From positions 500,994 through 564,993 of the forward strand of contig MU001692.1 in NCBI GenBank assembly GCA_010093515.1: 64,000 nucleotides of DNA. The letters run 5' to 3'. Positions 43,951 through 55,600 of this stretch are shown one piece after another. The position numbers and the translations under genes were made by a program. Positions within the stretch are counted from its first letter, which is position 1; each line of letters opens with the position of its first letter. The DNA comes from Lineolata rhizophorae (lineage: Eukaryota > Ascomycota > Dothideomycetes > Lineolatales > Lineolataceae). Under the pieces are notes generated by a model. The model searched no databases. It worked only from the letters and a program-made list of their open reading frames with translations, and was not told where the DNA came from.

Positions 43951-45604
43951 ATGCTCTTCGCCTTCATTGCTACCCTCCTCGGCGGCAGCTTCATCAGCCT
44001 TGTCGCAGGCCAGGACCCGAACGCGCCGTGCTACTTCCCAGGCGGCCAGTGGGCAGAAGACTTCTACCCTTGCGATATATATGCGTACCCGACGACTCTT
44101 TGTTGCCCAAGCGGATGGACGTGCTTCGATGATGCTCTTTGTATCATCACGGATGAAGCTGCTAGCAACAGTAGCTTTCCCATGGGAACTACATATCGAG
44201 GCACTTGTACGAACCCCGAATGGGACAATGATGTCTGCGGCGACTTCTGTTTGAGTGCGTATGCTTATCACTGATAGGCCCATTACTGCGTGCTAACAAG
44301 CCGTAGATAATCCTGTGTCGGACAACGGCGGCGCGCTAGTGCAATGCAGCAGCAATACCTTCTGTTGTGCACCGGACATTGAAGACGGAGCGTGTAGTTG
44401 CGAAGACGACGATGGAACGTTCGCTATTTCCAGAGGCAGTGCCCAAACCATCATCCACGGCTCTAACCAGGCGCATACGACCTTGCCTCCATTTTCGATA
44501 CCATCTCGAGCAACGACGGCACCACGATCTATGTCAACTACTTTAACTGCCGGTTTATCTCTGCAAACGGGCACGAGGACATCAAGGGCAAGCAGTTGGT
44601 CTTCAACGACTTCCAGCAAAGTTTCCATGACTACTTCGGCAACAGCCACCGCAATGGAGTCAAATAATACTCTTACTGAAACAACAGACTTCAGAGCTGG
44701 TGTCGGTGTTGCTTCCGGAGTCGTTGCAATTGGTATAGTGGGTCTTTTATGGTTTTTTTGCCGTCGGAATCGTCGTGTCCGACCCGGGCCCCATCCTACC
44801 TGTCGCTCCGTATCCCCAGGGCATCGCTTCCCTCCCGCGCCTGACCCGAATCCTTACCAAACTACCTCAAACGGCCCATCACAGCCGTTTCTCGCCCAGG
44901 TGCATTTACAACAGCAGCCCCAAGCCTCCCGCTCGGGGCTTCTACTCCCGGCACCCGTAGGCCCTGATAATCCATACGAACGCGATGCGCCTACACGTAG
45001 TGCCAGCCACTCAGCTTCAAATTCCGTATCACGGTCAAGATTCGGGTCCAGGAGCGTGACACCGACAGACGCAGCTGGTGGCGGAGACCAAGAGGCACTT
45101 CGGCGTACATCGGGCCATGAACCAGATCTAGAGGCGGTTCAGGAGGCACCAACAGGGCCCAGTTCCACGCCAAACCCACATGCTCCCTTGTATTCAGCAG
45201 CACCTCCCCCTGGTGTTGGTAGTGGTATGGGGTGCAGCGGCGGTGGAGCATATGGCGTTGGCGTTGATACCGGAGGCAGCTCATCTCCTCTATCAACAGT
45301 ACCAGTACGCCGGCCCGTACCAGCGCCTAGGGGAGGGAGAGACGAGATGGCTCTGCCATCCAGAGAAACTGCAGTGCCACCACCACCCCCGCAGGCTCCG
45401 CTTGCACCGTCCTTGCATCCGCAATGGTCACAGGCGACAAGAATTTCTGATTATGAGTATCAGTATTCGGGCAATTCAGGCATTGGGTTCGGGGCCGTAG
45501 GTGATAGAAGTCGTGGTGTGCGCCAGGCCGGAAACCAATTTACGGGACCTTTGCCATCGAGTTTGCAGGCCGGCCGTCCCAGGCCATTGTACGATGGGAC
45601 ATAG
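43951..45604 (+). CDS. Cys-rich single-pass surface protein, Mid2/WSC-like layout
   Basis: Two exons (43951-44254, 44307-45604; 52-nt intron with a CTAAC branch site) code for 533 aa. A signal peptide (MLFAFIATLLGGSFISLVAG) is followed by a domain of about 125 residues with many cysteines (PTTLCCPSGWTCFDDALC, SSNTFCCAPDIEDGACSC). A Ser/Thr-rich stalk of about 80 residues follows, likely O-glycosylated. One transmembrane segment (GVASGVVAIGIVGLLWFF) is stopped by CRRNRRVR. The cytoplasmic tail of about 280 residues is Pro/Ser/Gln-rich and disordered. This organisation is common in fungal cell-surface proteins, including cell-wall stress sensors, but this family has no proven function known to me. 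The start is the ATG of the signal peptide. Confidence 0.78.
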
Positions 45605-46651
45605 CCGGTAAGTGAATGCAATAGAAATGAGTTGAAGAATTCTCCAGTCGTTATTATGAGACCCTCTGCTGTTTTCATGAGTTCGTCTAAGCTATCGCAC
45701 CGCTTTGTGCTTTTGTTTGCACATATGAAATGTCAACCAATAGAGTTCTCTAGCGCTAGATTACCTTCAAACATTGTGGCCAGTTATGCTTGTCGGAGTG
45801 AAGCTTCGTGGTAAAATTCAGTCAAGGAAGCTTTAAAAATAAATACTTTTGTACTAATTCCATCTTAATGCTGTAAGAGCATGTAGCACTACGTGCGAGT
45901 TCTAAGGGCATAAAGTATTGGTAAAATTCCTGCCCTAATAAATGCCACGCAGCTCGTAGGCCTTATATTAGCACTAGCCCAAATCTATTAGACTCCCTGC
46001 GTCGCTGCCATTAGCGAACTATATGCTCTTCAAGCCTTGCCTAGCCAACCGCGGTTTCTAGGAGGAGCTCTGTTGAGTTAGCGGGGAATCGGAGACGATG
46101 AACAACTGGCAACATTTGCGGCGGTCGCAGAATAAAAATTTGAGTGGTTTGGCGAACCTAATTACCATAACCAGAGCTACGGAGTCCCCACACGTAATAA
46201 AGTTCATCTACAAGGTCGCAAACTACTGTATGCGGGCAAGCACACTACCGAAAAGCTTCTGAAAGATCAGCGGCTCGCACAAACTTAGACTAAATTCTTA
46301 CGAGAAATCCAGAAGAGTCATAGCTTGAAGGGTATTTGTGTCTTCCTTGGACTTCGAGTTTTTCCAATATTTCTTTGGGCGTATCCAACATCACGTGATT
46401 GATTTGACATTTATTATGATCCATGTCACAGTTAGCACTTATCACGTGGATTGTCTAGGATATTTGTATCTATATATAGAACAAAGGTTCCAGACCCGCC
46501 ATGATGCTGACCCAGCCTTCATCCACATATGATCGTTCAGTCCGCGTCCCACACACGGCTTGAAAAGCTATCTATGGATTAAAGAAATACAGGATACGCT
46601 GGAAACATTCCACGTAAGAGATCGACTGCAAACCAGCCTGCAAATCATGCT
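45605..46651. other. AT-richer intergenic region
   Basis: Between the surface protein and the first kinase. No coding potential beyond short frames; composition is AT-richer than the genes. The kinase promoter should be at its right end. Confidence 0.5.
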
Positions 46652-48300
46652 TTGTACGTTCTCAGGAATTCTATCCTCATGACGTCCACAAATTCATCAT
46701 TCGAACCCACCTCCGGAATTTCAAGTTGGGATTGGGCGAACCGAGGGACTTCACACGTGACATTCTCCAAGCATGAGCGTGTACCGTTAGTAGAAGGGAG
46801 AAACCTTGGTCATGGAGTGAACGGGCCCGTATACGAGACCCAGGTCAAGGGCGTTCGGCTGGCATGGAAAAGAAAGTTCTGCAGGCGCAAGATTGGGGGC
46901 GATGAGCTGAAAGAAATCGAGATTATCAAGAAACTGTCGCACATCCATGCAATCCGTCTAGCCGGATCTTACACTCATGGCCCATACCTCGGACTTTTGC
47001 TCTATCCGGTGGCTCAGTGCGACCTAGCAACGTTCCTCGAGGATGTCGACTTCCTCTCCAGACTATCCAAAGGCCTAATAGAAAAACCCTCGAGCGACGA
47101 CATAGCGGAGCATTCGTTCCGATGCTGTCAAATATCAAACACGGATCCGGCCTTGACCCACCTTAACCTCGTAGTCGATTGTGCCAAGTCCAGGCTATGG
47201 AGAATCCTCGGTTGCACAGCAAGTGCCGTCGACTACCTTCACCAGAATCGCATCAGGCACAAGGATCTCAAGCCCCTCAACATTCTCCTCTCCCAGGACG
47301 ATGGTCTCTGGGTGACTGACTTTGGCCACTCGGTAGACGTCTCGAACTTCAGCGACAGCGCAACATCCGGAGGCGAACTAGGAACGCTGAAATACTGTGC
47401 ACCGGAAGTTGCAGCATACGAACGCAGTGGTCGCTCTGCGGACATGTTTTCTCTAGGCTGCATCTTCTTTGAGATTACCGCTTTAAGCTGTCTCGACCTC
47501 CGAGCGCAGCGGGGCTTGAGATCACGTAAAGATGGTTCGTTCCACAACAATCTGGACGCAATTTTTGAAGTATTCGAAACTTTCGGTTCCAGTCCGCTAG
47601 ATCATCTTCCAATGGCTCTAGCGAGAATGATGTTATCAAAAAACCCCGAATCAAGGCCTTCGTCATCAGAAGTCTGCCAAATTATTCATTTTTTGAGTTC
47701 ATTCTTCGTCTTTGAGCCCGACGTATTTCAGGGCTTTGGCTGTGTTCATGGTCTTCACAGGCCTACCCCTAACGAGAAGAAATCTACCGTTCAAGAAATA
47801 ACCATCTTCATTGGTAACACTTCACATGAAGATCATAGAGAATTTGTGGTTAGGTATGGTGAAAAGAGATATAAACAGCCATCGGTATTTTTCGTAGAAA
47901 TATCGTCGCCAGATTTGATCGAAAGCGTCATCTTTTTCCAGGTAAGCGCATGTCTAACCCAATCACCTCTTTAAGTAATGCATTCGTGTGGCAATATCAA
48001 GCATATGTATCGAGTACCGAGGGTATAGCTAATATTGTCATCCACATCTAGCACTCGAGTTCTGATGAAGGAGTTATTGTTTTTCCTAAGCCACCTTTCG
48101 CAAGAAGAGCAAAGTTATGGGGAACATACACAGAGGCAGTGGTGTTGGTACTCAAGCAAGGATTTTGGTGGGATTCACAGCAAGCTAGTTGGATACCAGG
48201 GCAGGATGGTGGCTTTCGCTCGATCCTACCGTTAACTTGGGAGTTGCAGTTACATTCTCCAATGGAGTCCGAGATGCGACAGGAAAGAATCTGCTCATAG
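46652..48300 (+). CDS. serine/threonine protein kinase with unique C-terminal domain
   Basis: Two exons (46652-47941, 48052-48300) give 512 aa; translation may start at the second Met (residue 10). The kinase domain runs from about residue 48 to 350. The glycine loop is GHGVNGPVYE, the ATP-binding Lys is in AWKRK (about 73), the catalytic loop is RHKDLKPLN (Asp 205) with HKD replacing HRD, the metal-binding motif is DFG (223) and the activation segment ends CAPEV. An insert of about 50 residues lies between the N- and C-lobe helices. The last 150 residues (ITIFIGNTSHEDHREFVVRY, WDSQQASWIPGQDGGFRSIL) form a domain I do not recognise; it continues over the splice junction, which supports exon 2. 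The active-site residues are present, so it is probably active. It converges on a second kinase gene, 265 bp between stops. Confidence 0.78.
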
Positions 48301-48565
48301 GTATAACCAATCCAAATTTTGGTAGTGGGTGGACATCTGTTAAGGCTCGGAAAATCCTTTGTAAGCATCGTTCCACGGTCACCTGAATTATTAGAGCGGT
48401 CAATCTGAGGAGTAGTAACCGGACCTCATCTGAGATGAGCGGTTCAAAGTGTTGGCCTATCCGTCCCTCCATCATCGAGAGGTATCATCATCTCTCATAA
48501 GTGTTTAAATCATGCACTAGACTCTCCCTCGAGGCATCTGCGCTTATCCCTCCCTCGTATCCATG

Positions 48566-49708
48566 TTAAGCTTGGCCTGCTCGTCTCCGCCTCCGGCCGC
48601 CCGATCTTCTGTTTGTAGTCACGTCGTGGGACGACAGGTTCTCCCAGTCCCAGGCCTGATCCGCTCGAAAGTCAGCCTTTTCGGAAAGGCCCGCAAAAAG
48701 TCCCCTCAGGCCGTTATAGTCAGGTTCTTCGTTAAACTTGAGCGCTTCAAGCTTGTGAAAGTAATGCTGGAACTCTTCAGGCAAGCCTTCGCATAAACCT
48801 TGGACGCCGAACGACTTCTTCGCGCCGTAGATTTTTGCCTCTCGTAATTTGTCAGTGCGGCCGTGAATGTTTTGCCAGGGCAAGCAACCCTTTATGCAAT
48901 AGACGAGGGTGTAACCCAGACATTCAAGATCGTCGCGAGGAGTTTGTTCTAAATCGCATAACGTAAGCTTCTTGTCACCTCCACCGGCATTACGCGCCGG
49001 CCTCGAAACACTACGCGCAGATCATGTTGCTCACCAATGTATTTGTGTGCAGAGATGCTGGCGAAGCGCGTAGTGCCAGTAAGCGAATGGTATATCCTGA
49101 ACGGCGGGCTTCCGGGTTCTTTTGTGGGACGCCTTGCCGCCAAGCCCATATCGGACAAGTAGATCGTGTTGCGATTCTCACCAGTTCCAATTAAAATATT
49201 CTCCGGTTTGACATCCTGATGAACGTGGCCCTTGGCGTGCATTTGTTGAAGGCGGCAGATGAGCTGGTCGGCGAGCATCAGAATCGTCTTGAGGGAGAAG
49301 GTCCCGCCGCACTGCCGGAGCATATCGTACAGAGTCGGTCCCAGCAGCTCGAAGACAAGGACCCGGTAGTTGTCCGACTCCCCACTCCAATAGACGTGGG
49401 GGAAGCCCTCGCATCCGATCAGGTTGTTGTAAACCTTGATTTCGTTTTTAAGCAGTGAACGAGCGTCGCTGACGCGGGAGACCTCTTCCACTTTGATGGC
49501 GACGCGCATCTGAGACTGCGTATCTACGCCCCGGTAAACGGCGCCGCAGGACCCGCCGCTGCCGATCTTCTGTTCAAGTTGGTAGATGTTGTCCGGCCCA
49601 ACCCGGATATTCTATCGGACGTCAACAACGCCCTTCTTAACTAAGCGCTCGCTCCTCCACGTCCTGCATACTTACTAGGGTTCCAAAGAGAGCATCTTGG
49701 GATGACAT
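48566..49708 (-). CDS. casein kinase 1-like protein kinase with HQD and DMG motifs
   Basis: Three exons (49708-49676, 49611-49035, 48948-48566) join to 330 aa. The order of motifs is that of CK1: glycine loop IGSGGSCGAVYRG, VAIKVE (Lys 51), FELLGPTLYDML in the hinge region, the catalytic loop VHQDVKPENILIG and a CK1-type TRFASISAHKYI before RRDDLE-like TPRDDLECLGYTLVYC. Two motifs deviate: HRD is HQD (Asp 144 kept) and DFG is DMG (Asp 165 kept). All metal- and proton-handling Asp and the Lys are therefore present, but regulation of the loop may differ. The C-terminus ends in a short basic tail (GGRRRRRAGQA). It is shorter than typical fungal Hrr25/Yck kinases and lacks a palmitoylation Cys pair. 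It is probably a diverged duplicate rather than the housekeeping CK1. Confidence 0.82.
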
Positions 49709-51094
49709 GTTGATCAAAGTTTAATCCCGTCCAGATATCCATGCAAACACCTAATAACGGTAGTTGCGTAGGAAATGATCGGAATAGAGAGAAAGATGAG
49801 AAGGAGTATGTGAGGCGTGTCTGAAATATCCTGGTCAGGGAACCACGACGGAGCCTATAGGAAGGCGTAACGCGCCGGACGCTAACTGAGTGTGGTAATT
49901 TCACGCCCACCCCGGCATCTAGACGTCTCTGCCGAGAATCAGACCAGTCGTTGCCAAATGTGCGACCTTGTACTCAGGGCCCCGGTATTCGTTGCAGAAT
50001 CGCAAACCCTGCATCGTCATTGGAGACAAATAGACCCTGCACCCTGTTCTGAATGAAGCTGCGGTGTAATAGGTTGTCTCTGCTTGGAATTGAGCATCAT
50101 TCATATGCGCTGTATTCTAAACTCAACAAAGCTAGTGCTCTAGAGACATGCAACTACCTACCGATCTATATACACCTAGATTACCTATTCCACACAACAA
50201 CACACGTGATGCTGTTCCAGTCGCTCAAAATGCTAGATGTGCCTAACTGACGTGAAAGACAGAGTTTTCAGGTTTAGCTATCCCCGCTTAGTGCTCGATT
50301 TTATTTTCGCCCGCAGCGCGCCCCGAACATTGACGTCGTGTCGTACTCGCGGCTGAGAACTCGACGCGAGCTGATGCCATCGTGCAGACCGGTGACTGCA
50401 AAGGTGGATGGTCAGCACCAATTTTCAGTTATCCTTTTCTAGACCGTGTGCGATGAATGAAGCGCTACAGAAGCGAGAGCTTAACAGTGTGTTAGGACGT
50501 AGGCTTTGTGGGGTTTGCGTGGAGGAATCTAGTTCGGCGAAGAGGAACGGACAAGACCCAGGAACGAGGTTCATCTCGTGCATACACGATGCCCCGCGGT
50601 TGATGGTCGGGCACCCCTACCCGCTGGGACCGCTTCGCTGCCCTCACTGGCTGGTCGCACTGCCGAGCGAGCCCGCTATCCCGTTTCGGGCAATTTTATA
50701 TTGCAATGAAGATTTGACCACCCGCCTGTCGATGTCTTGGCCCCCGTTTCCACATGGAGCAGCTTGCAATGTCCAAGTATTCCTTGATTCCTTGTTAAGT
50801 GGCCGGCATTCCGGCTCGCCGAAACCGACGAAGCCAATCACATTCGACGTCATTAAATGAAGCCTGTACCCAGCATCTAAAGGACAACTTAATCTCCTGA
50901 GAATCCTTTTACTGAAGCTTTCTACGCGTGGCCGCGACGAAAATTTAGACAACCTCTAAACAGAAATTGCGTCTCGGCATGAGGAGCAAATTGCATTGCG
51001 TAGCCAACCCTCGCGAGTCACAAGTCCCTAAAATCCCGCGTCTGCTCGAATGCAGCATGATGATCTGCCATTGATTCCTCTACAACCTCCGGAA
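49709..51094. other. intergenic region with one doubtful ORF
   Basis: This 1.39-kb stretch is upstream of both the CK1-like gene and the esterase gene. It contains a 150-codon plus-strand ORF at 50408-50860 with average amino-acid composition and no recognised domain; I give it low credence. No other coding signal is seen. Confidence 0.4.
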
Positions 51095-51889
51095 ATGGTC
51101 GGCCTCAAGATCGTCACTGCTACCGGCACCCTGGCCGCCGCAGTGGCCGCCCAGAGTATCAGTTACATGCCGTTCGGCGACTCTATCACGGAGATCGTCT
51201 GCTGGCGCGGGTACCTCTGGGAGGACCTGCAGGACGCCGGCTACACCGACGTCGACTTCGTCGGGTCCATGACGACGCAGAACCCGGACGGCTGCCCCAT
51301 GAGCGGCTACGACATCGACAACGAGGGCCACTCGGGCTACTTGGCCATCGACATTGCCAACCAGAACCAGCTTGTCCAATGGCTCCAGCAGAACCCGGCC
51401 GACATCATCACCATGCACCTGGGCACCAATGACATCGTCCAGGGCCACAACGTCCAGGAGATCATCGACGCCTTCACCACTCTCGTGGAACAGATGCGCG
51501 ATTCTAACCCAAGCATGAAGATTATCGTAAGTCGGCCCGTAGTGCTCGGTTCTTCAGTCCATTATTCAGAACCCCACTCCTAACCACCACCACCCATCGT
51601 GCAGGTCGCCCAAATCATCCCGCTATCCTTCAACTTCGGCAGCGCCACCACCGAGTCCCTGAATCAGGCCATCCCGGGCTGGGCCGAGGGTATGAACTCG
51701 ACCGAGTCGCCCATCTGGGTCGTCGACATGGCCGACGGCTACACGACCAACGACCTGCGCGACGGCGTCCACCCCAACGACTCCGGCGACCGCAAGATGG
51801 CCGACAAGTGGTATCCCTTCCTCACGCACGCCATCGACATGATGTCTGAGCTGGAGGAACCCGCGGCTCCCGTGCCACCAACCTGTTAG
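51095..51889 (+). CDS. secreted SGNH-fold carbohydrate esterase (CE3 acetylxylan esterase-like)
   Basis: Two exons (51095-51526, 51605-51889) encode 238 aa. An Ala-rich signal peptide (LKIVTATGTLAAAVAAQ) is followed directly by the SGNH blocks. Block I is PFGDSITE (Ser 30). A GHSGY follows where CE3 has its block II Gly. Block III is HLGTNDI (Asn 112). Block V is DGVHPND (Asp 197, His 200), completing the Ser-His-Asp triad. The family removes acetyl groups from xylan or related polysaccharides outside the cell, aiding plant cell-wall breakdown. The translation start could be an upstream in-frame ATG at 51050, but this would put a polar, Pro-rich stretch before the signal peptide, so 51095 is preferred. 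Confidence 0.88.
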
Positions 51890-52628
51890 ATGGACTGTGG
51901 TAGTGTTGCGCGCTGAAAGGAGAAGAGATCGCGAGGAGAATTGAGAATACGCGCGGGGACGCCTGCGGAAGACTGGTTGGAAAGTGTCTTCAGATTTGCC
52001 GGCAAGTATTCGTTATACTTAGATGTCTGTGGAACTATCAACGATCAAGTGGCTGCCAGATAGGAATTGCCAAGCTATGCAACTCTGGAACAACAAGCTA
52101 GACATTACAACTGCACGAAAGTAGTGGATATGTTCGGATGCTAGTGTCAGGTACGCTAAAAGCATAAGGGGTAAGGTTCTCCGGACCTCCTTTCGTTACA
52201 CCGATCAAGCTATGGTTTATCGCCCAAGCGATTAATCGAATTCAACTTACGATATACTCGCCCTTCTACGTACCTATATCCATTATTCGAGGTGACACCG
52301 CTAGCCACTGCTTAATTGCACCCTACCGGGCCTACCAAATTATAAAGTGTATGTTCACTAAATTACAAGCTTGTACAGTTAAATAGGAATATGCGCGTAA
52401 GGTAATCACGCCAAAATCGTAGCGATCGAGTAGTCCAAAAGGTCGCCTAACAACCGGCTCCCCTTAATGTGTCATCGAATCCTCCCGTTCTCGTCATTCT
52501 TTCCATCCAAAGAGAACAGCAATAGTTGGCAACCCTACCGCCGCAAGAGAACGCCACGCTCAAAAAAAAAAAAAATAGTCCTTCTGGTATCCGTTCCCAT
52601 GCTCGAACAAAAGAAAAGATCCTTATTA
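51890..52628. other. AT-rich intergenic region
   Basis: Between the esterase stop and the end of the convergent 1350-aa gene. Sequence from 52.2 to 52.45 kb is AT-rich and stop-dense, and an A run lies at about 52562-52575. No gene is seen. Confidence 0.5.
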
Positions 52629-55600
52629 TTACAACCAAAACAACCACCTCACTACCATCCCCACACCTCTCACAACCGCTAACACCACTCTCACCACCAT
52701 GACTAGAGCCCACGCCCACCACAGCACACCCAGCACCGCCCACTCAACGACCACCCACCCAGCCCGTCTTACCCACCTCGTGCCGCGGCGGCGCTTCCTC
52801 GCCAGCCGCTCCGCTCGCTCGCTCACGGCCTGGACCTCGCGGGCCAGTTCGCCCGCGACGACGGAGCCGGCGAGCGCGTCGGCGTCGTCGGCGCACGCGT
52901 GAACGCGCGGGCTGAGCTCAGCGTCGACCATGCGCCGCAGCGAGCCGACGCGGGCGTGAGCGCCGTCTGGGCCATGCATGCGGCGCTGGACGAACTCGGC
53001 CTGCGAGGCGCGCAGCGCGCGCGCGTGCCCGTCGAGCGCGTCTACCAGGATGCGCGTCGCCACGACATGCTCCTCGCGGCGCGGGATGCTGTCGAGAACG
53101 AAGCGGTCGGCGCCTTCGCGGAGCAGGCGCTCGCGGGCTCCGGTGTCGGAGGCGTGGGCGAGGAACGGCGGTGGCGGATGACGGACGGAGTTGGCGCGCT
53201 GCAGAATCGTGGCAGCTTTGATGCTGGTGCAGATGAGGAGGGCTCGAGTGCGGGCGATTTCAGTGCGAGTGACGTGAGGAGTAGGTCTAGTAACCGGTTG
53301 CTGCTGCTGTTTGACTAGTTGCTCATCGATAGACGCCTGCTCGGAGCGTGTATATGGGGCGTCTCGTGATTTAGAACGCGAGTTGGAACGGGAGTCAGTT
53401 ATGCTCCACTGGCGCCTGCCGTTTAGACTTGGCCGTTTCAAGTTGACGTTCGCTAGGCCGGTAACGGGTGGTTCTCGATGAGCACCCTCACCAGCCACGC
53501 CCAAAACATCAGCAAGCCGCGCAGATGCCTCGGCGGTAGAGGCATTACTCTCTGTGCGGTCGACCGGTTCCATGTCATCACGCTTGTCGTTCCGACGACG
53601 GGATGGCACAGAAAGGAAACCGTAACTCCTTCGTCGATCATCCTTGCCGCCGTCATCGTGAGCGTGCGGCGGGTTTGGAGAGAGGGGGGAATGAGTCTGG
53701 GAATCGGTGTCTGTGTCTTGGGGCCCGGGCTGGTAGCTCCGGCCGCGGCGCGTCCTGTCAAACGGTGATGATCCTCTCCGAACATCTTCAGATGACACTG
53801 GGATGGATTCAACGCGAGTCGACTTAAAAGCTGGTAGGTTATCCATATGTTTCGGTTTGATAGATTTGGTCGGTATGGTCAAGGATTGCTCCGTAGTTGT
53901 GCGCTTGCGAAGCTTTGGGCGCCTTTTCAGCCTATGCCTTCGATCCGGCTCTGAGTCTGATGAGTCAGAACTAGATGAGGACGAGGAGGAGGAACTCGAT
54001 GATTCGGCATCGTCGCCACGCTTCCAAATTAAGTCGCCAACTTTTGATCCTTCGGTTCGCACGACCTCCCCGATTCTGCCAGGGCCAGCTCGAAAGAACT
54101 TAGAAAGCATAGAAGAGCTATCCCGGGTGTCTCGAGCTTCTTTGCCTTCCCTGCGACCTCTACTATCCGGGCGGCTGAGACTGGTAAGACTGTCGGTGGT
54201 TCTATGCGATAACGGCTGCTTAAGGCTCGGAGCTGTAGACTTGTCGGTGCTAGCACGGCTGACTTGAGCGGTCACAGGGTAGGGTTCAGCAGTGTCGAAC
54301 CTCTGCACGCTTTTTGCATCGCTGTCGTCAACGACGGACTCGCTGTGTTCTGATGACCTGTTAGAGTCCCTGCTAATCTCGGAGCGTATAAAGGCGAGTT
54401 TCGACTTCTTTGGCTTGCGAGTCGGCGATTCGCGACGGCTTGCTGGAGGAGAAAGGTCGAGGGTGATGCCGGGAGCGAGACTAGGTTTAATAGGAGTGTT
54501 GGGTGCGGTCGAGTCAAGATCGTCCATGGAGCCGCGCCGATCTCGAGAGTCTGCGGTTTGCGGTATTACCAGAAGATTGCTTGGAGGAGTTTTCCTCGTC
54601 TTCAAATTTTCTTCTGGCTTTCCATTTCCGTTCGTGCTGCCACTTCCTTCGTCCTTGGTTCTTGGCTCGACGACCTGCCCCGATAGAGCAGTGTGACCAA
54701 CACCCCACTTGTCGGGAGTGTCGGGAGAATAAACGCTGGTAGCTGACAGACTTCCGTCATTGACCGCTCCATTCTGCAGCATTTCCTCCATGCGCTTTTC
54801 AAGCGGCCCGATATTCTCCTGGTCTGGAGTAAACACAACAGACGCCTTGGTCTTCCTTCTCGAACCGTCGCCTTCATCCTCCGACGAAGAGAGCCCTTCA
54901 GAGCTAGGGGACCGTCCTCGAATATGTCTTGCAGCTTTCTTAACACGCGACCTACTGTCCTCGGATGAACCATGTAAGAATCTGCGTCCTTTGCGGCCCC
55001 GTTCGTTGGCGTCGCCGTCACTATCTTCCGTAGCTTCTATTTCCTGCGGCGGAACAATCTTGACGGACGTGCCCACGCTGCCTCGTTTCTTATCCGTATC
55101 GCGCGGAATTTCCTGGCTAGAGCGCGTCAACTGGAAAGCATTGCCACCTTCACCCTCGTAAATCTTGGCGCCGTGACGGTCTTCTATCAGCATCTTATTG
55201 TTTTCCTGTTCGAGCCAGTAGGAGTCTGCCAATAGCTCTTCGGGAGAAGTAAACCAATCCTTTGGTGGTCTTTTCGGTTTGCTAGGCTGGTGTGGCGCTT
55301 CGCTCAGCTCTTTCGTCGGACCAACAGTCGCTGGATTTCCTCCATAGGATGGTAACGCAACATAGTCTTGCTGCCGGTACCCATGCATTTCGGATGCTCT
55401 TCCAACCTCGTCAACCCATTGCTTGACCCTAGTGACGTCGTGGAATTCGTGCGAGTCGGGATTCATGGGCTTTCGCTCTCTCGCTCTTAGTTTGCGATTT
55501 CGGACAAACTGCAGCGGGTTGTACGACCGGCCCAATTCGTGCTTCTTGTTAGCATGCGAAGGCACCTTCCGCAGTTCAACATTTGGAGTTCCTGGCACGC

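Noticed and set aside
50408-50860. 150-codon ORF before the esterase gene
   Set aside because: Could be real, but nothing supports it beyond length; mentioned only inside the intergenic entry.
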